NCBI GenBank assembly: GCA_025356185.1
Contig: JANXUN010000494.1
Location: 1-6,584, forward strand
Source: Gemmatimonadaceae bacterium
GTDB lineage: Bacteria; Gemmatimonadota; Gemmatimonadetes; Gemmatimonadales; Gemmatimonadaceae
Length of the DNA stretch: 6,584 nucleotides
Direction: 5' to 3'
The notes below the pieces were generated by a model, which was not told the origin of the DNA, searched no databases, and saw only the letters and a program-made list of their open reading frames with translations. The position numbers and the translations under genes are program-made. Positions 1 to 3,301 of this stretch are shown in pieces. Positions within the stretch are counted from its first letter, which is position 1; each line of letters begins with the position of its first letter.

Positions 1-567
1 ATCCGGTCCCGTCGGCGCCGTGTCTGCCGCGCGATGTCGCTGCAGCATCGTCGTCGCGGCCGCCTCCAATTTCTCCGCTTGTCGGGCGAAGTCGGCGCGT
101 GTTCCACTGCGATGCTTCGACGCATTGCTCGGGAGCTTCACGCCGTCAATCGCAAACATCTCGCGGCCGATTAACCCCTGCGCGTCACACACCGCGAGCA
201 CCGCGGCAAACACGTGGGCGATATCGTCCCCCAGCGTGCTCACAAATTTGGCGATCGTCGTGAAGTGCGGTGCGCGATCGCCACACAACGCGATGAAGGT
301 CACCTGCTCCTGACACGCGCGCTCGATCTGCCGACTGCTCACGATGCCGCGCGAATAGGCAAACAGCACGACCTTGAGTAACAGCGCGGGCGGGTACGCC
401 GGCGCACCTGTCGCATCGTTCTGAAACCGCGCATCGAAGTGCGACAGGTCGATCGCGTGATCGAGCAGATGATTCAGCGCGTGCTCGAATGTCCCGGGCA
501 ACAGCTGCGCCGCCAAATCAATCGGAATCAGCTTGGGCTGCGTGTCGATGTACTTGTAGCGCGCCAT
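1..567 (-). CDS. IS1182-type transposase, N-terminal part (runs off left edge)
   Basis: This is the first 189 codons of a cut-and-paste transposase. The frame opens with ATG at 567 (MARYKYIDTQPKLIPIDL) and stays open to base 1, so the C-terminus and most of the catalytic domain lie outside the window. Recognisable family blocks, in order, are LLPGTFEHALNHLLDH near residue 23, AYPPALLLKVVLFAYSRG near 57, SSRQIERACQEQ near 77, and the block around FAIDGVKLPSNASKHRSGT near 140. The last holds the Asp expected to be the first acid of the DDE triad. This order is typical of IS1182/DUF772 transposases. A GAGGTG motif lies 5 bases upstream of the ATG and supports the start. The gene points away from the cassette array, and the element's terminus should lie between 568 and about 670. 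I did not identify its inverted repeat with certainty. Family assignment is firm. Whether the element is intact cannot be judged here. Confidence 0.88.
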   Translation of the reverse strand, partial: MARYKYIDTQPKLIPIDLAAQLLPGTFEHALNHLLDHAIDLSHFDARFQNDATGAPAYPPALLLKVVLFAYSRGIVSSRQIERACQEQVTFIALCGDRAPHFTTIAKFVSTLGDDIAHVFAAVLAVCDAQGLIGREMFAIDGVKLPSNASKHRSGTRADFARQAEKLEAAATTMLQRHRAADTAPTGPD

Positions 568-615
568 GCGGACACCTCGACGAGGGCGTAATCTGGCTGC
601 GCATTCCCTGCAGAT

Positions 616-678
616 GCATACGGCTGCGGAGCTCGCATTGCTGACGTAGTGCAGGCTTTTTCTACAGCCTCGTTATGC
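616..678 (+). other. attC-like site A, upstream of cassette 1
   Basis: The right half is clear: AGCCTC followed by the R' box GTTATGC at 672-678. The left half is GCATACGGCTG at 616-626. It pairs with the right half (reverse complement GCATAACGAGGCTG) if one A and an AG are left unpaired, as extrahelical bases often are in folded attC sites. TGCTGACGTAG at 640-650 resembles the TGCTGACAG of sites B and C. The left R'' box lacks one A of the usual ...AAC. An inner stem AGGCT/AGCCT around TTTTCTAC could instead belong to the end of the neighbouring IS1182 element, which is the main alternative for this stretch. Confidence 0.5.
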
Positions 679-722
679 GGTCGCACGCATGCCAAGCGGG
701 GTTCGGATGCTAGATTTAGCGT

Positions 723-887
723 GTGCCTGTCATCAGCCGCTTCCTTGGTATCGCGATTTCGATCTTATACGACGACCACGATCTGCCGCACTTTCACGCG
801 ACGTACGGCGGGCACCGGATCAGCGTGAACATCCGCAGCGGAACGGTACGAGGTCGCTTTCCACGCCGCGCCGAGGCGCTCGAGTAA
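723..887 (+). CDS. DUF4160 protein, shortened (first gene of cassette 1)
   Basis: The 54-residue product begins VPVISRFLGIAISILYDDHD and continues LPHFHATYGG, then RFPRRAEALE before TAA. The PVISRF.GI start, the D-H-D-LPHFHA.Y block and the R.RFPRRA.AL block are the hallmark of DUF4160, a small family usually encoded directly before DUF2442 and suspected to be one half of a toxin-antitoxin-like pair. Function is not established. A TAG at 717-719 closes the frame upstream, so GTG at 723 is the only usual start; no strong ribosome binding site precedes it. Family members normally run some 25 to 30 residues further, through a helix with a pattern like LHRDELLENW. Here the stop follows the RRA.AL block and the next gene's ribosome binding site comes at once, so the C-terminal helix seems deleted rather than shifted out of frame. 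It may be a non-functional remnant. Confidence 0.72.
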   Translation: MPVISRFLGIAISILYDDHDLPHFHATYGGHRISVNIRSGTVRGRFPRRAEALE

Positions 888-910
888 GTCGCCTACATCA
901 GGAGACGACG

Positions 911-1168
911 ATGAACGAGTTGATTTCGGTACTCGAAGTACGGTACACCCGCGACTATGTCCTCTGGCTGCGATTTAGCGACGGTGTCACTGGTGAGGTC
1001 GATCTCGGCGGTCGCTTGCGTGGGCGCGTCTTCGAACCCCTTAAAGACATCGGACTGTTTTCGCAGGTGCATATCGACCCGGAGATCCAGACGATCGCGT
1101 GGCCGAACGGTGCGGATTTCGCGCCGGAATCACTCTATGAGCGGTGCGTACGGACAGTCGCCGCATAA
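911..1168 (+). CDS. DUF2442 protein (second gene of cassette 1)
   Basis: An 85-residue product beginning MNELISVLEVRYTRDYVLWL. The pattern V..V....DY.L.L.F.DG..G.VDL, then FEPLKD..LF..V.ID...QTI.WPNG.DF.PE.LYE, is the full DUF2442 fold from end to end, so the protein looks complete. Members usually sit beside DUF4160, as here, and are considered candidate antitoxin-like partners; no activity is proven. AGGAG at 900-904 lies 6 bases before the ATG and fixes the start. An open frame continues upstream to an ATG at 689, but it runs through the DUF4160 gene in another frame and has no family support. The stop TAA (1166-1168) lies inside the GCATAAC box of attC site B, as is typical of a cassette gene. 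Confidence 0.85.
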   Translation: MNELISVLEVRYTRDYVLWLRFSDGVTGEVDLGGRLRGRVFEPLKDIGLFSQVHIDPEIQTIAWPNGADFAPESLYERCVRTVAA

Positions 1169-1256
1169 CCGGACGCTGCTGCTGACAGCGCGTCTCGGAA
1201 TGCGCGCTACGCGCGCAATCTCGTTTGAAGCGCTGGAGCAGAGCTCAGAGTTAGAC
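1163..1256 (+). other. attC site B, between cassettes 1 and 2
   Basis: The R'' box is GCATAAC at 1163-1169 and the R' box is GTTAGAC at 1250-1256, which fits GTTRRRY exactly. The 94-bp length is normal for attC. The arms GCTGCTGCTGACAGCGC and GCGCTGGAGCAGAGC pair imperfectly. The apex carries a perfect hairpin, TGCGCGC-TAC-GCGCGCA (1201-1217). The R boxes do not match one another because they come from different cassettes. Each instead matches the far end of its own cassette: GCATAAC pairs with 672-678 and GTTAGAC with 1859-1865. Confidence 0.82.
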
Positions 1257-1316
1257 ACCCAAAGGGCGCTGCAGTAAATTGGAAGTATCTAGGGAGGATT
1301 CACGCTGACAAGCCAA

Positions 1317-1526
1317 TTGCCAATCCATAGCGACCCGGAGATCATGGGCGGCACGCCCGTGTTCGTGGGGACGCGCGTGCCTGTGCAAACGCTTCTCGAC
1401 TACCTCGAGGCCGGCGATACGCTCGATGAATTTCTCGAGAACTTTCCGAGCGTCGCCCGTGAGCAAGTGATCGCGGTGCTGGAGCTCGCGAAGGAAATGC
1501 TGCTCGCCCGCGCCGCCGCCGCGTGA
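1317..1526 (+). CDS. DUF433 antitoxin (VapB-like, first gene of cassette 2)
   Basis: The 69-residue product MPIHSDPEIMGGTPVFVGTR, then VPVQTLLDYLEAGDTLDEFL, ENFPSV and AVLELAKEMLLARAAAA, carries the DUF433 signature (DPEIMGG.PVF.GTRVPV..L, then a helix-turn-helix-like L..FL..FPSV). DUF433 proteins are small DNA-binding antitoxins encoded just before a PIN-like toxin, which is exactly the arrangement here. The start is unusual. The frame gives TTG at 1317 as its first common start, but the only good ribosome binding site, GGGAGG at 1292-1297, lies 19 bases away from it. That site is ideally placed, 7 bases, before an in-frame CTG at 1305, which would add LTSQ. I keep TTG in the coordinates but think CTG at 1305 is at least as likely. 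The stop overlaps the toxin start as GTGA, suggesting translational coupling. Confidence 0.85.
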   Translation: MPIHSDPEIMGGTPVFVGTRVPVQTLLDYLEAGDTLDEFLENFPSVAREQVIAVLELAKEMLLARAAAA

Positions 1527-1864
1527 CGAAAAGCGGCGCCGACCGGGTCCTTTTCGATGAGTGTGTGCCCCGCAAGCTGCTGCGCGAAATCCCGAGCCTC
1601 GCCGCGTCGCACGCCATCATCGAAGGTTGGGCCGGATACCGAAATGGCACTTGGATGCGCGCCATGTTGGCGGCTGGGTTTGGCACACTGGTCACGGTTG
1701 ATCGCAATTTGGCCTTTCAGCAGAACATTGCCGCAAGCGGCATCGCGGTAATTGTGTTGCATGCGAGGTCCAACCGTGTACCCGATCTTACACCGCTGAT
1801 CCCCGCACTGCTGGAACAGATCGCGAGCGTGCGCGTCGGAGAAGTCGCGCACTTGGGTGTCTAA
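1523..1864 (+). CDS. DUF5615 PIN-like toxin (second gene of cassette 2)
   Basis: The 113-residue product is a PIN-like nuclease-fold protein of the DUF5615 family, the usual toxic partner of DUF433; by fold such toxins are expected to cleave RNA with a metal ion. Visible motifs are RVLFDECVP near residue 8 (Asp12 and Glu13 as likely metal ligands), EGWAGYRNG near 34, GFGTLVTVDRNLAFQQN from 52 (Asp60), and IAVIVLHARSNR near 74, in the family order and at full length. GTG at 1523 overlaps the antitoxin's TGA by four bases with no ribosome binding site of its own, so its translation should depend on the upstream gene, keeping antitoxin in excess. The stop TAA (1862-1864) lies inside the GTCTAAC box of attC site C. 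Both genes of this cassette look intact, the only undamaged pair in the array. Confidence 0.85.
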   Translation: MTKSGADRVLFDECVPRKLLREIPSLAASHAIIEGWAGYRNGTWMRAMLAAGFGTLVTVDRNLAFQQNIAASGIAVIVLHARSNRVPDLTPLIPALLEQIASVRVGEVAHLGV

Positions 1865-1923
1865 CCCAGCGTTGCTGACAGTCGGCGCCAATCCGGAGAT
1901 CGATTTGGCGGCTGGCGTTGACT
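1859..1923 (+). other. attC site C, between cassettes 2 and 3
   Basis: The R'' box GTCTAAC (1859-1865) fits RYYYAAC exactly and is followed by CCAGC. The right side has GCTGGC followed by GTTGACT (1917-1923), an imperfect R' box. CCAGC pairs with GCTGG, and further in CGCCAA pairs with TTGGCG around a TCCGGAGATCGA loop. TTGCTGACAG repeats the motif found in site B. The R'' box and the six bases before it (TTGGGT) form a 13-bp exact inverted match with the start of cassette 2 at 1250-1262. The right R box is the weakest part and does not match the end of cassette 3. Confidence 0.72.
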
Positions 1924-1946
1924 ACGCCAATGGCTTCTAGCTTCCC

Positions 1947-2274
1947 ATGCGCTTCATTGAGTCGCCAATCTTCACCACTGCAGTCCGTCGGCATCTTGAT
2001 GACGAGCAGTATCGGGCGATGCAGGGGCCGCACTGAGCCTACGCCCGAGCAAGGAGTGCTCATTCCCGGTGGTGCCGGCCTGCGAAAGCTGCGCTGGGGC
2101 GCCGAAGGACGTTGAAAGCGCGGCGGCGTCCGCACGATCTATTATTGGGCCGTCGATCACGACCTGTGCTACATGGTGTACATGTACGCGAAGAACGAGC
2201 AAGGCGATTTGTCGCCGACACAGATCCGCACGTTGGCACGCGTGGTACGCGTGGTACGCGAGGAGTTCAAGTGA
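1947..2274 (+). pseudogene. HigB/RelE-type toxin, frameshifted and with an internal stop (cassette 3)
   Basis: Three pieces reassemble to one RelE-superfamily (HigB2-like) toxin of about 108 residues. The first frame gives MRFIESPIFTTAVRRHLDDE, then QYRAMQG. After an extra base near the GGGG at about 2014-2018 the next frame gives PEQGVLIPGGAGLRKLRWGA and EGR. A TGA at 2113-2115 sits where the family has Gly, and the same frame then runs KRGGVRTIYYWAV, YMVYMYAKNEQGDL and REEFK to TGA. The LIPG.GGLRKLRW, KRGG.R.IYY and YAKNE..DL blocks are diagnostic of ribosome-dependent mRNA interferases. A 9-bp tandem duplication adds a second VVR near the C-terminus. The frameshift and stop together make a functional toxin very unlikely. 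The final TGA overlaps the antitoxin's GTG as GTGA, the layout of an intact higBA operon. Confidence 0.82.
2241..2258 (+). repeat. 9-bp tandem duplication within the broken higB
   Basis: CGTGGTACG occurs twice head to tail (2241-2249 and 2250-2258), adding three codons (VVR repeated) in the C-terminal helix of the toxin remnant. It keeps the frame. It looks like a replication-slippage event in a gene no longer under selection. Confidence 0.8.
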
Positions 2275-2572
2275 AAGCAGAGGCGTTTCAAGAGCTGTTG
2301 GCCAGCGTACGCCAGCTCGGTGAAATCCGCCGCGGGGAGCGCAAGCCGTCACGTTCAAGCCGACGGATGTGAAGGCAGTGCGCGCCGATCTCGGCCAGTC
2401 GCAATCGGCATTTGCGCTCATGATCGGCGTCAGCGGGGCGACGCTTAGAAATTGGGAACAGGGGCGCCGGATGCCTGACGGACCGGCCCTCGCGTTGTTG
2501 CAGGTGGCCGCCCATAATCCGGCGGCCGTCGTCGAAGCATTGCATCGTCCGCGCCGTCGCGGCGCCGCATAA
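2271..2572 (+). pseudogene. HigA-type XRE antitoxin, frameshifted (cassette 3)
   Basis: The gene opens with GTG at 2271, overlapping the higB stop. The first frame encodes MKAEAFQELLASVRQLGEIR and RGERKP, the normal HigA2-type N-terminus, but then runs to an early TGA. The homologous continuation, VTFKPTDVKAVRADLGQSQS, FALMIGVSGATLRNWEQGRR and a C-terminal helix, lies one frame away from 2348 on. One base is therefore missing after the Lys-Pro codons at about 2346. The second part carries an intact helix-turn-helix of the XRE class (SQSAFALMIGVSGATLRNWEQGRR). A GTG at 2369 could give a 67-residue DNA-binding fragment, which might still repress. The stop TAA (2570-2572) lies within the attC box GCATAAC. 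A sequencing error could explain this single event, but the neighbouring toxin is broken as well. Confidence 0.82.
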
Positions 2573-2603
2573 CGAGGCTTGCTGCAGTAGCTGAGCGTTA
2601 TGT
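2567..2603 (+). other. attC-like site D, short and probably damaged
   Basis: GCATAACGAGGCTTGCTG begins a normal left half: 15 bases from 2565 are the exact reverse complement of 666-680 in site A. GTTATGT at 2597-2603 can serve as the right R box. At 37 bp the site is shorter than usual for attC, and only GCT/AGC type pairing is left in the middle, so an internal deletion is likely. Confidence 0.5.
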
Positions 2604-2835
2604 CCACGTTGCACTCATCCACCTTCATTTTGACCTTCGATTCGATCGCGACGAAATCCATTTATGGAGCGCTCGTTACGACGACGAAAGTCAAGACGCG
2701 GTGCCTGATCGGGTCTACGCGCTCGCCAAGCGCCGAGGCTTTCTCGGGAAGGAAGAGTTCTTAGATGTTGCGCGTTGGAAGTCGCCGCGCACACAAACAT
2801 TGTGCGCATCAAATCCGCCGGAGTCTTGGAGTTAA
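2600..2835 (+). pseudogene. Broken gene of unnamed family with RYDD and RWKSPR motifs (cassette 4)
   Basis: One frame reads FDLRFDRDEIHLWSARYDDE, then a stretch with VYALAKRRGFLGKEEFLDVA, RWKSPRTQTL and a TAA at 2833. The pattern DEI..W..RYDD, then (R)RGFL.K.EFL..ARWKSPR, looks like real protein and recalls small hypothetical proteins I have seen but cannot name with certainty. No ATG, GTG or TTG opens this frame. The nearest ATG, at 2600 inside the attC R' box, is in the neighbouring frame and stops at 2762. Losing one base around 2608-2622 would explain both facts. The protein also seems to end early, shortly after the WKSPR motif. No function is proposed. Confidence 0.5.
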
Positions 2836-2836
2836 C

Positions 2837-3193
2837 AGGATTTAGCGGACAGGGCTAACATCTGTGCATTTTGCAGAGGGAGCGCTGATGTCCACAATGC
2901 CCACGGTCAGCCAAGTTCGGTCAGTGTACACTTTCATCAAGGGGCATCGAGCGGAGTACCGTACTCAAGCGACGTGCGAAGTACTTGGCGTGGCCCCGAG
3001 CGGCTATTACGCGTGGCCGCAGCGTCCGCAGTCGAATCGCGCGATCGAGGACGCGCGCCTGCTGCGGTTGATTCGCGCGTCATTTACCGCGAGCCAAGCG
3101 ATCTACGGGGCGCCGCGCGTCTTCTTGGATTTGCGTGAAGCGGGCGAGACGTGCAGTAAACATCGCGTTTCGCGCGGCGTCGGCGCTCATTGA
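2837..3193 (+). pseudogene. IS3-family element remnant: terminal-repeat-like stretch plus orfB N-terminus
   Basis: An ATG at 2888 (GAGGGAG just upstream) opens 101 codons: SQVRSVYTFIKGHRAEY, then CEVLGVAPSGYYAWPQRPQS, LLRLIRASFTASQAIYGAPR and GETCSKHRVSR. This is the N-terminal HTH_21 region of an IS3-family OrfB transposase, with the GVAPSGYYAW and YGAPR motifs. The normal continuation (.RLMR..GI.A) and the whole DDE integrase core are missing; the frame degenerates after SKHRVSR and stops at 3191-3193. AGGATTTAGCGGACAG at 2837-2852 resembles the inner part of IS3-type terminal repeats, but orfA, which should lie between, is absent. I read this as an internally and terminally deleted, immobile copy at the right end of the cassette array. 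The inverted-repeat assignment is from memory of the family and is less sure than the orfB call. Confidence 0.78.
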
Positions 3194-3260
3194 GGAACAG
3201 TGCGCTGCAGCCTCACTAAGTTTCGTCGGACGGGCGGTACTGGCGGGAATCGGTTGGGTA

Positions 3261-3290
3261 GATGACGGTGCTCAAGTAAACACCGTCATC
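3261..3290 (-). terminator. Perfect 10-bp hairpin downstream of the S9 peptidase
   Basis: GATGACGGTG at 3261-3270 and CACCGTCATC at 3281-3290 are exact reverse complements around a 10-base loop. The hairpin starts 11 bases beyond the peptidase stop, the usual position for a transcript end. No T run follows on either strand, so it is not a standard intrinsic terminator; it could act as a 3'-end stabiliser or a weak bidirectional stop. The surrounding stretch from 3194 to 3301 holds no gene I can support. Confidence 0.5.
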
Positions 3291-3301
3291 CACCACCACG
3301 A

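Larger units (their letters stand above)
616..2836 (+). mobile_element. Integron cassette array without a visible integrase (CALIN type)
   Basis: Four attC-like sites separate consecutive same-strand cassettes. Taking the usual cut between G and TT of the R' box, cassette 1 is 673-1250, cassette 2 is 1251-1917, cassette 3 is 1918-2597 and cassette 4 begins at 2598. Cassette 1 starts GTTATGCGG and ends CCGCATAAC; cassette 2 starts GTTAGACACCCAA and ends TTGGGTGTCTAAC. These are exact reverse complements, as the ends of a once-circular cassette must be. The contents are toxin-antitoxin-like gene pairs, the usual cargo of sedentary chromosomal integrons. Sites A, B and C share TGCTGAC downstream of the R'' box, and B and C share TGCTGACAG. 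No tyrosine recombinase with the IntI patch is encoded in the window, so an integrase may lie elsewhere or be lost. The right limit is set by the IS3 remnant and is approximate. Confidence 0.8.

Noticed and set aside
689..910. Upstream extension of the DUF2442 frame to an ATG at 689
   Set aside because: It overlaps the DUF4160 gene in another frame, and the AGGAG site fits the ATG at 911.
2113..2115. TGA at a conserved glycine position, suggesting a recoded genetic code
   Set aside because: DUF433, higB and probably other genes here end properly at TGA, and the same gene has a frameshift. A nonsense mutation is the simple explanation.
2177..2192. Palindrome GTACATGTAC within the higB remnant
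   Set aside because: It encodes the conserved VYMYAK block, so coding content explains it.
2567..2603. Site D as a full functional attC
   Set aside because: It is too short and has too little internal pairing; I keep it only as a damaged attC-like site.
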